Below are positions 51,542 to 61,900 of a stretch of DNA of 64,000 nt, one piece after another. A program made the translations under genes and the position numbers. Every line of letters starts with the position of its first letter. The stretch's first letter is position 1. The DNA comes from RQOF01 sp964461135. Lineage in GTDB: Bacteria > Calditrichota > Calditrichia > RBG-13-44-9. The stretch spans positions 1 through 64,000 of the forward strand of contig CAYWTB010000006.1 in the NCBI GenBank assembly GCA_964461135.1. Direction: 5' to 3'. The notes below the pieces were generated by a model that was not told the DNA's origin, made no database searches, and worked only from the letters and a program-made list of their open reading frames with translations.

Positions 51542-54500
51542 TCAAGCTGGTTGGATGTCTGATTTCAGTCCCGGTTTTTTAACCTGTAATTCCCTTGCCG
51601 CATCGGTTATTGCACCGATTTTAGCAGCATAGCCGGATTTTTTTCTAATTTCCTCATCACTCACAAAATGTATATCCAGCAGTCCCTGGCTTTGGTAACC
51701 GGTTCGCAGATAGTTTATTTCACTGAGGCACAGGCTCCACCCTTCCAGCCAGAGAGACAGATCTTTCTTCTGTTGTTTAGTTCCCTTAAAATGTATGATC
51801 ACATCGATATCACTCCCCGGTCCGGCAATAGCATTTTTGGTACTGCCGAACAGATAGAAACCCTTCACACCGAAGCGCTCCGCATCCAGTTCGGAGGCTA
51901 TCTGTTTGGCCATCCGTAATCTCCAGCGCCAGTTCTCATCTGAAGAAGGGCTCATTCCCACCACTTTTTCATCGTAGATTTCCTGTTGATCTCCGGGAGA
52001 CGCCAGCAATCCCACCGCTTCATCCAGATCCGCATTCATAAGTACCCGCAATATAGCACCATCGGTTATCTCTTTAATATCAATTACCCGGATAACATCC
52101 GATAAATACTCGAATTCAGGTGCAATTTCATTCAGTATATTTCGGGCCCGGCTCAGAAATTGTTCATTAAAAATAATCCCCTGATCATCCGGATAGAGCG
52201 GCAAATATCGGATTGAGGACTCTACCAGATCCTGAAAGAAATGAGTTCCGAAAGATAAATCCGGTACATAGTTTCCTTTCTTCCTGGCAATTTCCACCAG
52301 CATCGCCGTATTACTTATATCGGAATAAGTGACGGCTACTCCCAGTTTGATATCTCCCCTGCTGCCCCACCGTCCGGGACCCATCAGAATAAAACGACGT
52401 TTGGGAAGTAATTTATTAAGACGTCCCACCGCTTTCCCCACTTCTTTCAAACGGGATAAATCCTCGATCTCGGCATATTTTCCGGGATCCACATAAACGA
52501 TATGGGTAATATCAGGAACCCGGCCATTTGAAATATACCGGTTGGCGGTAAAAATAATTCTATCTTCCGGAATATCTCTGGGAATAGGTACAGCCACAGC
52601 CTCCTGGGAGAAACTTTGAGGCCGACACTGTAACAGAAAAAAATATTCCCCATCGTGGGCAAATTCTATATCTACCGGACTATTCAGTTTTTCCTGCAGA
52701 ATATCCAGAATGGCTTTTACCTGTTTAACAAATTTGCTGTCGGAGATAAATCCGTCGAAAGTAACGACCATATCCCGGTCACTGTAGTCCTGCAAAATTC
52801 CGAAGGGTTTCTGGATATGATGATCTTGTACAATTGAAATGATGCGGTTTATTTGGGGATAAGATGCTCCTACTTCTTTGAGAAGGTCGGATACTTCCAC
52901 TGTGACAAACAGGTTGGTTTCCAGGTCAATTACATCCGCTTTTTTGGGGGCATACCGTATGATCTCTTCCGGCGACACATTAACCCTTAGGCCAGGCTGG
53001 CCCGGTGCTACCAGAACCGGGTAGTCGTCACTCAACCGGTCCACCGCACGCGTTCCTAGACCCGGTACAATCCTCAGCAAACCGTCATCCCGTTTGATTC
53101 GCGGTGACCAGCGGAACTCGTTATTACTGAAAGCTACGCCGGCAAACGCCGGGAAAAAATAGCGGCCAACTTTCTGTCCCACCACTTCCTGGATCATAAT
53201 TGCCATCTCCTCGTGAAAATCGAGCAGACCGCGGGATGCACGGTATTCTATCGGATCCGGACCGAATGTGGAAGCGTATACCTCCGCAATAGCATCCAGT
53301 AATGCTTCCATCCGTTTTTCCTTTTTACCCTGATTGGCCAGGAATAGACTTTTGTATTTTCCCGAAAAAGCCGATCCGAGCCTGTCCTCCAAAAGACTGG
53401 AGCTCCTAACAATTATGGGAATTTCTCCCATGTCATCCAGTACAATGGAAAGCCCCTTGATGATTTCGGAAGAAAACTGGGAATTTTTAAAAAGTTGTAT
53501 GATGTGCGGATATTCCTGCCTTACCTGGTCTATTTCTTTATATTTTTGTTCGATAACCTCCTCAAGATTATTATGATGCAAGAAATTAAGCAGCCCATCG
53601 GAACTGACATACCAGGTTTTAGGTAGCTTGATATCCCGGCAGAGTTCAAATTCCTGGCCCATCTTATATAATATTTTATGGGCCAGAAAAAGTCCGGCAC
53701 TCTTACCGCCCAGTTTACCCAGGCTTCCGGTGGGATAAATCATGTGCTGCAGCAGATCATGAAAATCCGAAACATTTACATATTGTTTAGCTATATTGAT
53801 GAATTCCAGCTGATCTGTGAAAAAACGCTGGATCAACAGCACATTGAGCGCTTTCTGAGTGGATTCTGACAGCTCAACTCCCTCCGGAGTCAGATGATGA
53901 TAACGGGAGAGTGCCTCGGAAATCTCTGTAAGCGATGAATGCTGATTTTCCAGTGTTCTGATCAGAAAACTCGACTTGTCCTCCTGAATCCATTTCTGTA
54001 CACAGAAAAAAATTTCCCTACTACTGAGATGCCTGTCGGCGATTTCAAAAATACTATCACTCTGCTGCAGGAGATTCTGGAATTTTGCTTTCTGCTGCGG
54101 CCGGTTAATATCTTCACTCTCCTCCAGGTCCCTCTTCCCCTGACCGTCTCCCAGGAAATGAAGCAACTCCTGGGCTTCATCCACACCGTGCCAGGAGAGA
54201 TAGTTCATCATTTTTCGTGATACCCGGAAATAAAGGTTCTGGTCGGTTCTGCGGAGCAAATCCACAATAATCCGCCACTCCCCTTTTCGCTTATCAGACA
54301 AGTCTTCCCTGGCACTCTGCCAGTTCTGAAAAATTTCCCGGATATTGCGGTGCAGCAGATAATGACCCAAACGGTCTGCGATGGAGTTAATTAACCGTCT
54401 TTCCTCTTTCAGAAAAGGACCTTCGTCGGCAAAGGTGCGTTCTTCAGTGTAATATACTTCCACCAGGCCCACACTCTCACCCTGGACTTTGATCTCCGCC

Positions 54501-54751
54501 CGCATCACCCACGGAGTTTTTAAAAAATCTGAGGATTTGAATATTTCACCCTGGTAATCGATAACCGCCACACACACATCCGGATATTGCCATCCTGCAG
54601 GAATGTTTTCCGCAACTTCTTCAAATGCTTCACTCACCGGAAGGTCACGCTTATTGAGAATTTCCTCTATGCGGTAGAGACAGTTTAATTCTTTGGCCCT
54701 CTCTTTAAGAGCATCAAGCACTAATTCCCAGGATTTTTTTTCTGCAGTCAT
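51542..54751 (-). CDS. GAF, PEP-synthase-type ATP-grasp and nucleotidyltransferase fusion
   Basis: This 1069-residue protein has a GAF-like domain at about 10-150 (VCVAVIDYQGEIFKSSDF; VGLVEVYYTEERTFADEGPF). A helical linker of about 180 residues follows. The PPDK/PEP-synthase ATP-grasp domain covers about 335-725 (TGSLGKLGGKSAGLFLAHKI; VRSSSLLEDRLGSAFSGKY; FLLQCRPQSFS). The shared C-terminal module is at about 740-905 (ILMGPGRWGSRGDIKLGV; GTHFFQDL with H837). At 960-1000 is a nucleotidyltransferase signature, FYLFGSTKN...GPGSDIDVIIHF, like MNT/KNTase proteins. No phosphohistidine or PEP barrel is present. It overlaps the stop of the stand-alone ATP-grasp gene (ATGA), so the pair is co-translated. 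Catalysis may be phosphate or nucleotide transfer gated by a sensed ligand. Confidence 0.82.
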   Translation of the reverse strand: MTAEKKSWELVLDALKERAKELNCLYRIEEILNKRDLPVSEAFEEVAENIPAGWQYPDVCVAVIDYQGEIFKSSDFLKTPWVMRAEIKVQGESVGLVEVYYTEERTFADEGPFLKEERRLINSIADRLGHYLLHRNIREIFQNWQSAREDLSDKRKGEWRIIVDLLRRTDQNLYFRVSRKMMNYLSWHGVDEAQELLHFLGDGQGKRDLEESEDINRPQQKAKFQNLLQQSDSIFEIADRHLSSREIFFCVQKWIQEDKSSFLIRTLENQHSSLTEISEALSRYHHLTPEGVELSESTQKALNVLLIQRFFTDQLEFINIAKQYVNVSDFHDLLQHMIYPTGSLGKLGGKSAGLFLAHKILYKMGQEFELCRDIKLPKTWYVSSDGLLNFLHHNNLEEVIEQKYKEIDQVRQEYPHIIQLFKNSQFSSEIIKGLSIVLDDMGEIPIIVRSSSLLEDRLGSAFSGKYKSLFLANQGKKEKRMEALLDAIAEVYASTFGPDPIEYRASRGLLDFHEEMAIMIQEVVGQKVGRYFFPAFAGVAFSNNEFRWSPRIKRDDGLLRIVPGLGTRAVDRLSDDYPVLVAPGQPGLRVNVSPEEIIRYAPKKADVIDLETNLFVTVEVSDLLKEVGASYPQINRIISIVQDHHIQKPFGILQDYSDRDMVVTFDGFISDSKFVKQVKAILDILQEKLNSPVDIEFAHDGEYFFLLQCRPQSFSQEAVAVPIPRDIPEDRIIFTANRYISNGRVPDITHIVYVDPGKYAEIEDLSRLKEVGKAVGRLNKLLPKRRFILMGPGRWGSRGDIKLGVAVTYSDISNTAMLVEIARKKGNYVPDLSFGTHFFQDLVESSIRYLPLYPDDQGIIFNEQFLSRARNILNEIAPEFEYLSDVIRVIDIKEITDGAILRVLMNADLDEAVGLLASPGDQQEIYDEKVVGMSPSSDENWRWRLRMAKQIASELDAERFGVKGFYLFGSTKNAIAGPGSDIDVIIHFKGTKQQKKDLSLWLEGWSLCLSEINYLRTGYQSQGLLDIHFVSDEEIRKKSGYAAKIGAITDAARELQVKKPGLKSDIQPA

Positions 54752-56466
54752 GGTTTTATTATTCCTCTTCCGCTTCTCCCATCCACTTTTACTTTCAATG
54801 GAGAGGAAAGTTTAACATGTTTAACAAAATCTGTTTCATTTTCAACGTTTTGCTGATCCAGCCAATCCCAGTCAATGGAATATTTAGCAGAATGTTTAAC
54901 CGAAAAATAACTGATCTGAAAACTGCTGAGATTATGGAAAAAATGCGAGCCCTGACTCAAATCCACATTCATTTCCGGTAAGGTGGCTTCAACAATAACC
55001 CGGGCACCGGAAATCTGGCCCCAGGTGGCGGGAATTCCCAACCATGAATCCGAACTGCCCCATCTGCCGAATCCAATAAGCAGAAAAGGCCGGCTTTCAC
55101 TTTTAAGAATATTATTAATTTTCTCGATTTCCTGTGCAATTTCCCGGGAAAATTTAATATCAAATTTCTCAGGTTTTACATACACAATATCACTAATAGT
55201 ACTAATCGTACCATTTCCAAGAACATGCTCTGAAGCCAGGAGATTGGCTGTATCATTTAATTCCCCGGAATCAATTTCCACTTTTTCCTGGGAAACCACC
55301 ATGGGGCGCACCTGCAGAAATCCGAACCGTGCCGGTAATCCAAGGCGGTTATCCAGGGTCACCGCAAATTCAATCTCCACCGGAGCGTTCAAGGCCTGGT
55401 GTGACAGTTTTAGTACGACCTGAACCAGTTCATTCAGCGGAATTGTCCGCATTTGCAGAACAGGGGCAAAATTTAAAACCTTGGGTCCGACGGGAGAGAC
55501 ACCGGGATATATGCGGTCCGAGCGGGGATCATAGGTGGATGCAATAAATTTGAGCGTTTCGTCCTTTTCGGCCTGATCTATGTCCAGCTTGAGCATATAT
55601 TCGGTCTCTTTTACAGGATCGTACCGGGGAATTTTGGCCATATTAATCATCCAGAACTGCCTCTGAGTCTGTTTAAGAAGATCATTAAGAGAATTATAGG
55701 GCGGATTACTTTGAGGATAAGCGGGTGAATAACTCCAGGAAATCCCATCATCAACAATGATCCTTCCCAATCCCAACGCCAGGTTTACAATTCCTTCTTC
55801 CGGTCGGGCATGTCCGGTGGGATAAAAATTAAAGGAGCGAGCCACGCCCGAGATCTCAGGATAAAAACGGTCCGAATGCCTCTGTCCCACCACTTCCTGA
55901 ATGATAACGGCCATTTTTTCGTCTTGTGGTTCGTGACTGGTTGCCCGTAGATAATCTTTGGCTGTTTTAAAAAAAGTTGAGGCATAGACATATTTAACAG
56001 CTTCCACCAGTTTTGCAAAACGGGTTTCGGTATCCAATTGATTATTGGGTGTCATTTTAGTGCCATAGATTCCGGCAAACGGTTCATACAGGGCATCTTC
56101 CAGAAGACTGGAAGATCGTATGGCCAGGGGAGATTTGACCTGGGAAACCAGGGCATACAGATCCCCCACTACTTTGGGCGGTAAATCAGCATTTTGAAAT
56201 GCGTGGGCAATGCGATCGTCAGATAAATCCGAGCAGGCTGTTTCCTGCAGCTGATTCAACTTCATGAAATCGTCGAATAATTCAGTGGTCACAATCGTCA
56301 TTTTGGGAATTGAAACTGAAAAACGGGGAAAGTGAGAGGGATCAAATCTTTCTTTTAGAATTGAATTTATGCGCACGAGACCCTGAGCTTTTCCACCCAG
56401 TGAACCGCTGCCGATATATGTAAAATCTGCCGCTGCATCAAAAAATTTTCGTTCGAAAGTTCCCAT
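54748..56466 (-). CDS. Stand-alone PEP-synthase-type ATP-grasp protein with shared C-terminal module
   Basis: This 572-residue protein starts almost directly with the ATP-grasp domain (TYIGSGSLGGKAQGLVRIN at about 16-34; IRSSSLLEDALYEPFAGIY; FGFLQVRPMVVS at about 390). It then carries the shared C-terminal module, with LLIGFGRWGSSDSWLGIP and QGSHFFHNLSSF (H508), and ends in VKVDGRSGRGIIKP. The same tail closes the receiver-linked protein at 44728. It lacks a sensor domain, so the co-encoded GAF/nucleotidyltransferase protein (ATGA overlap downstream) may regulate it. It also lacks the phosphohistidine domain. Its substrate is unknown. Confidence 0.8.
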   Translation of the reverse strand: MGTFERKFFDAAADFTYIGSGSLGGKAQGLVRINSILKERFDPSHFPRFSVSIPKMTIVTTELFDDFMKLNQLQETACSDLSDDRIAHAFQNADLPPKVVGDLYALVSQVKSPLAIRSSSLLEDALYEPFAGIYGTKMTPNNQLDTETRFAKLVEAVKYVYASTFFKTAKDYLRATSHEPQDEKMAVIIQEVVGQRHSDRFYPEISGVARSFNFYPTGHARPEEGIVNLALGLGRIIVDDGISWSYSPAYPQSNPPYNSLNDLLKQTQRQFWMINMAKIPRYDPVKETEYMLKLDIDQAEKDETLKFIASTYDPRSDRIYPGVSPVGPKVLNFAPVLQMRTIPLNELVQVVLKLSHQALNAPVEIEFAVTLDNRLGLPARFGFLQVRPMVVSQEKVEIDSGELNDTANLLASEHVLGNGTISTISDIVYVKPEKFDIKFSREIAQEIEKINNILKSESRPFLLIGFGRWGSSDSWLGIPATWGQISGARVIVEATLPEMNVDLSQGSHFFHNLSSFQISYFSVKHSAKYSIDWDWLDQQNVENETDFVKHVKLSSPLKVKVDGRSGRGIIKP

Positions 56467-56516
56467 AATTTTCAGGAGTCAAGTGATTCAATTAATGAAG
56501 AGCACCAGAAATACAA

Positions 56517-56543
56517 ACTCCCGTGTTATCGGAACACGGGAGT
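56517..56543 (-). terminator. Terminator of the third GDH gene
   Basis: ACTCCCGTGTT and AACACGGGAGT form a perfect 11-bp stem with an ATCGG loop (plus-strand reading). On the minus strand it is followed by a TTTGTATTT stretch. It lies between the third GDH gene and the ATP-grasp operon, so they are probably separate transcripts. Confidence 0.75.
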
Positions 56544-56675
56544 CCATGTCTTGAAATAATGTAATTCAAACCGATCTCAGAAACCATTGTTTACGCTACC
56601 ATTTACTAAAGGGAGTATAACAAAAATTAGTCAAAAATTCAATATAAAACGGTTTCCTGACTTTTTGATATTTTT

Positions 56676-57962
56676 CTAGACCCAACCCCGATCTTTACAG
56701 GCCTGTGCCACTCTACTGATGGATATAACGTAGGCAGCATCCCGCATGTATAATTTTCGCTGGCGGGCCAGTTCGCTTACTGCAAGAAAAGCAGAGGTCA
56801 TTTTAACATCCAGTTTGCCCAGAACCTCATCTTTTTCCCAGAAGTAATTCATGTTACTTTGAACCTGTTCAAAATAACTGCAGGTTACACCGCCGGCATT
56901 TGCCAGAAAATCCGGTAACATGAAAATACCACGCTGATGAATATTTTTATCCGCATCAGGAGTGGTTGGCCCATTGGCTCCTTCGGTAATTATTTTTACC
57001 CTCTTGTTTATTTTTGTTACTGTATCTGCGGTTATCTGGTTTTCCATGGCTGCCGGAATGAGAATATCCACTTCCTGCTCAATCCAGGCATCACCTTCCA
57101 GCATTTCATATCCCATATCCCTGGCTTTATTTTTATTGATTCCACCAAAACGGTCGGCAATTTTCATCAGCTCCTGCAGATTAATACCATCTTTCCTGCG
57201 AAAAGAATAGGATATCTGATCTTCCTGATCCCAGCTGGATACACAGATTACTTTGCCACCCAGCTGGGTATATAATTCAATAGCATACTGGGAAACATTT
57301 CCGAACCCCTGAACGCTGGCAGTGGTATTTTCCGGTTTAATATCCAATTCTTTTAATGCTTCGCGTACGGTAAAAATAACACCGTAACCGGTCGCTTCAG
57401 TACGCCCCAGTGAGCCGCCCATACCCACCGGTTTACCGGTTATGAAACCAGGATATTTACCATGATTCAGGGTTTCAAACTCATCCAGCATCCAGAGCAT
57501 ATGCTGTGCATTGGTCATTACATCAGGTGCCGGCACATCATTTATCGGGCCAACGTCCCGGGATATCTGCCGGATCCAACCGCGACAGATCTGTTCCTGT
57601 TCACGCATACTCAGGTTATGCGGATCACAAACAACGCCCCCTTTACTGCCTCCCAGGGGAATATCAACCACTGCGCATTTCCAGGTCATCCACATTGCCA
57701 GTGCCCGTACCGTATCTATTGTCTCCTGCGGATGAAAACGGATACCCCCCTTACCCGGGCCGCGGGAATCGTTATGCTGAACCCGAAATCCTCTAAATAC
57801 TTTAAAACTGCCATCATCCATTCTGACAGGGATATTAAAATGATATTCACGCATGGGAAAACGCAGAATGTCTCTGGTGGCCGGGTCCAGATCCAGAATA
57901 TCTGCCACTTTATCAAATTGGGCCTGTGCCATTTCAAAGGGATTAAAAGCTTTGTTAGCCAT
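56676..57962 (-). CDS. Glu/Leu/Phe/Val dehydrogenase family protein (third GDH)
   Basis: This 428-residue protein has the motifs of the family. FNPFEMAQAQFDKVA is the start, and FRVQHNDSRGPGKGGIRFHP holds the substrate lysines. VVDIPLGGSKGGVVCDP carries the catalytic lysine, followed by NDVPAPDVMTNAQHMLWML. VQGFGNVSQYAIELY is the dinucleotide site. AAAGGATC precedes the ATG. The closest relative in this window is the gene at 43259. It could be a catabolic glutamate dehydrogenase or act on another amino acid. A terminator separates it from the ATP-grasp operon downstream. Confidence 0.93.
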   Translation of the reverse strand: MANKAFNPFEMAQAQFDKVADILDLDPATRDILRFPMREYHFNIPVRMDDGSFKVFRGFRVQHNDSRGPGKGGIRFHPQETIDTVRALAMWMTWKCAVVDIPLGGSKGGVVCDPHNLSMREQEQICRGWIRQISRDVGPINDVPAPDVMTNAQHMLWMLDEFETLNHGKYPGFITGKPVGMGGSLGRTEATGYGVIFTVREALKELDIKPENTTASVQGFGNVSQYAIELYTQLGGKVICVSSWDQEDQISYSFRRKDGINLQELMKIADRFGGINKNKARDMGYEMLEGDAWIEQEVDILIPAAMENQITADTVTKINKRVKIITEGANGPTTPDADKNIHQRGIFMLPDFLANAGGVTCSYFEQVQSNMNYFWEKDEVLGKLDVKMTSAFLAVSELARQRKLYMRDAAYVISISRVAQACKDRGWV

Positions 57963-58263
57963 GATTTAGATCCTTTCTTCTCTGCTGACCTGCACTCATT
58001 TATATTTTTGTGAATTATATAACAATTGCAATCTTTATTTCCACGGCATTTTTATAACTAACATAGAGCAAATATTTTAGTAAAACTTATTATTTCAATA
58101 TCTTATTAATATAAATCCCACAATCATGCCTTAGTTTACCATGATTGTGATTAACGTAATTTAGATTTCCGTAAGGAGAAAGAAAAGAAAAATAAAATTT
58201 TATATCTGGACGGACCCCCTACCGCCGAAACCATGGAAAAATGATAGACTCAGAGCTTCAGTC

Positions 58264-58935
58264 TTACCGTCGGTTTTGTGCGGTATGGGGCATGACTTTA
58301 TTGGAACGCATTTTTTTATTTGCCAGCTTTTCTAGATTTCTAGAGACTTTAGTGGTATTTCTTTCCAGCATGACCAGATCACCATCATTTTTAACTACAT
58401 AGTCAGCCCAATTTACCTTTTCTTCCACCGGAATCTGTTTATTAATGCGGCCAGTAATCTCATTATCAGAGAGATTATCTCTCGCCTTAATTCGTGCTAT
58501 CCGGTTGTTCATCGTTGAGGACACGACAATGACCACATCAAACATGTGTTCCAGACTGAGTTCATAGATCAGGGCGGCATCCACACAGATTATCCGGTAT
58601 TTGCCGGATTCACGCGCCTGTTCAATCATTGTCACGATGCGTGAAACCATCTGGGGATGAACGATACGGTTCAGGCGCTCTGTCTTTGCTTCATCAGAAA
58701 AGGCCAGTGCAGCCAGTAGTTTACGGTTTAATTTCCCATTCCTGTAAAATATTCTACTTCCAAACACATTCTTCAATTCTTTTTTGATATCATCATTATT
58801 TTCAATTTCTTTTTTGGCTACCACGTCAGCATTAATTGATTTTGCTCCAAATTTTTCCAGAAACTGACAGACTGTGGTCTGGCCACATCCCATCCCACCG
58901 GTCACTGCAACCACAATGGAATCTAAATATTCCAT
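58264..58935 (-). CDS. coaE: Dephospho-CoA kinase
   Basis: This 223-residue protein has the P-loop TGGMGCGQTTV (usual form GGxGxGK(S/T), here GMGCGQTT) at the N-terminus. The CoaE segments follow: SINADVVAKKEI (D replacing the usual DADxxAR pattern), LNRIVHPQMVSRI, and IARIKARDNLSDNEITGRI in the lid. It transfers phosphate from ATP to dephospho-CoA in the last step of CoA synthesis. I use the ATG at 58935, because GGAG lies ten bases upstream; a frame to 58953 would begin inside the end of the subtilase gene. The P-loop lysine position reads Gln, which is odd. The lost lysine should be checked against the raw reads. Confidence 0.8.
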   Translation of the reverse strand: MEYLDSIVVAVTGGMGCGQTTVCQFLEKFGAKSINADVVAKKEIENNDDIKKELKNVFGSRIFYRNGKLNRKLLAALAFSDEAKTERLNRIVHPQMVSRIVTMIEQARESGKYRIICVDAALIYELSLEHMFDVVIVVSSTMNNRIARIKARDNLSDNEITGRINKQIPVEEKVNWADYVVKNDGDLVMLERNTTKVSRNLEKLANKKMRSNKVMPHTAQNRR

Positions 58936-58949
58936 AATCTGTTTACTCC

Positions 58950-61900
58950 TCATTTCATTATGATAAATTTGCCGTTTTTTTTCCGATCCTTTAAAACTGC
59001 TACATAAATATATACCCCGCTATTCACAGGAGTGCCCCCCGAATTCTGCAAATTCCATTTTACCCCTCCGGTATAATTATCGCTCTTCAATTTAATAACG
59101 GCTTCACCATTGGCGGTAAAGATAAAAATTTCGCACCCTTTGGGAACATTTCCAAATGTGATTTTATCTTCTTCCGTACCGGGGCGCAATGGATTAGGAA
59201 AAACAATAAAATTGTCCAGGTTTTCTACAGATTCCCGTACCAGAAAACGCTCACCCGTGTCGGCCATGATGGTTTTCCCCCAGATATCCTTCAATCCCTT
59301 CATTCTTAAATAATAATCCGTACCCAGACTTCCCAAACGATTGCGACCGGTCAGGAAAACATGGATGATACGGTTATCCTGTTGATCCCTAACAGCTTTA
59401 ATTACATCATCTTCCGGCTCAATCATATAATTCGAAGTATCCTCCGTGCTTGACTGTTCCATGGGATGATTGAAAAAGAGCAGGAGTTCGTAGCGACTGG
59501 CGGCTTCAATTCTTTCCAGGTAAGGATTTTGTGGGGATGAATAAACTTCAAAGGGTACGATCAAACTATCAGTATAAAAAGGAATATTATAAATATTGCA
59601 GAGATTGTTGAGCAGCAACTTATATAATCTGCCGGAAAACTGTTGATCAAATCCCAATAAAATTCCGCGACCTCCCCGGGCACGTATGGTGGAAACCGGT
59701 CTCGCTGAATCCGGCAACAGAAGGTAATGCTCCACAGTAAAAGAATTTTCCCCCAGCGGCTTGTTAAATTCCACCATTACCTGATGATCAGCCTCCACCC
59801 TCAGGTTTAAATAGAAGGGGGGATTTTCCGCGCGGGCATAAACGGAACGCGCCGGGAGACTGAGTGGCTGGGGGAACAGACTGTCCACACTCTGGACGGA
59901 GTATTCATACAGCCCGTCTTTAACGACCGTAGAATCAATAAAGAATGTATCTCCGGTTACAAATTGAAAGGTGGAAAAAGCAGTTTTATTTTTTCTGGTG
60001 ATAATGTATTCATTCGCACCTGTAACTGAACTCCATTGCAGGCCAATATGAAGAGTGTCTGCGCCGGTTGCAATTAGGCGGGTGGGAGGTGATGGACGCA
60101 AAGCGGGATGGTCCAGCTGCCAGACCATCAGGGAGGAATCGCCACTCATTAGTACCTGATTATCCGACAGGCGGGGACAGGCATTGGCATTAACGCCTGA
60201 GGTGTACCAGTTCACCTGATAAGCGTCATTCCTGAACTGGATATAATAAGCCCTGGGATACGGTGTGAAGAATATCTCATCCATCCCGTCAGAATCATAA
60301 TCATCAACCGTTACCCCACTGTATCTGTTCCTGCCGGTATTCACTTCATAAAAATTCTGCTCCCATACTGTTTCCAACTGTCCGGTTCCGGAAAGCTTTA
60401 ATACCTGCAGAATCCAATATTGATTTTGTACGGAAGATTCTCCGACATATTCAGCCAGCTTCCGGGTGGCAATTGCAATTTCCGGAAGACCGTCGCCATC
60501 AAAATCACCAGTTCCAAAGCTATATGTGGCATCCTCCCCGCGCATTCTCATTGTTGTAAGCACCTGAAAATTATTTCCGGATGCCGCTTGATACAGAATC
60601 AGATCCCCATCAGAATCACCCAGAATAATTTCCGGTTTTCCGTTACCGTCCATATCTTCAACACCGGCAAATGGAATTCCATAATTATTCTCTCCCCCTG
60701 TAGGATTCTGAAGATCCTGATTAAAAGAAACTGAAAAGTTCTGCAGGTTTTCCAACTGAAAAAGCTGCCATTGGTTATTGTGAAGGGCAATTATTTCCAG
60801 GGGTTCGCCCCCGCCCATATCAAACATTCTGGTAGCCCAGAAATCCTCTTGGGGAGAAATGACCGGAGAACCTGTAAAACCAGGCAGGTTTAATCCGGGG
60901 AAAAGGAAAGACGCCGGACCGTATCCGGCCAGCAGTTCCGGTCTGCCATCACCATCTGCATCAAAAATATCCCGTGGAAAAGCAGCAGTTTGACTTAACC
61001 GTACCAATAGCGAATTTTGATTATAATTGAGGCTGCCGAGACGGTTACCCGGGTGACCAGGAATGCTGAAATTTCCCAATACGTCCCGCAAACCATCTCC
61101 GTCGATATCGACAGATTCCCCAAGTAGATAGCCTGAGCCTGCAGTTTCATGGATCAGGCTTATTGATTCATCAAAGGTATCCGGCATGGAAAGATCTAGA
61201 TGAAACCAACGACCGTCATTATTATTTACCGTAACCAGTCCGGAACTATTAACAACTTCCAGGTAAAGTTCCATTTGCTGCCGGCCATCTTCCTGGGTGA
61301 GCAGAAAAGAATGTTCATTACTGCGATAACCGGATTCTCTGACCCGGAAAGGACCGGAAGAACCCGCATTGCGAAAGTACAAAGTTGCGCGAGTCTGATC
61401 ATCCGTCGTGAGTGATACCAAATAGCCATAATAATTTTTCACAACCATGGGTATGAATTGGATATCCTCATAATGTGGTGGTGTCCTGTCCAGGAAAATC
61501 ACCACCCTATTTACTGTTGTGCTGTTATCCCAATTTTGTATCTTGACTTCCAGGGTATATACCGAATCCTTCAGATTACGGGTATTCCAGATACCCAGGG
61601 TGTCAGAAACAATCCGGTTGCAGTTTTTACCGATTAATTCCATTTTAAGAGGATTTTCTGCCATTCCAAAAGAGAGACTGTACTCCCTGAAATCAGAACC
61701 GGTCGCGGTTCCGATAATAGCCACCGAAGAGTCCCCTGTTCCGGACCCGGTGTGGGGAAACTCAATCCGGGCCACCGTGGACTGGCTGCTCAGCAGGCTC
61801 TTATAAGCATCTACCCGTCCGTGCCCATAATAAACATCCCATCCGGGATTTCCCAGATCCCGGCAGCCATTCTGCAGGGCGGACTTAATGATGGCAGAAG

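Noticed and set aside
51542..56466. Pyruvate phosphate dikinase or PEP synthase as a full enzyme
   Set aside because: The ATP-grasp part fits, but the phosphohistidine and PEP/pyruvate barrel domains are absent, so neither enzyme can be claimed.
57462..58013. 183-residue plus-strand frame in the third GDH gene
   Set aside because: Antisense shadow of a well-supported dehydrogenase; no motif or start signal.
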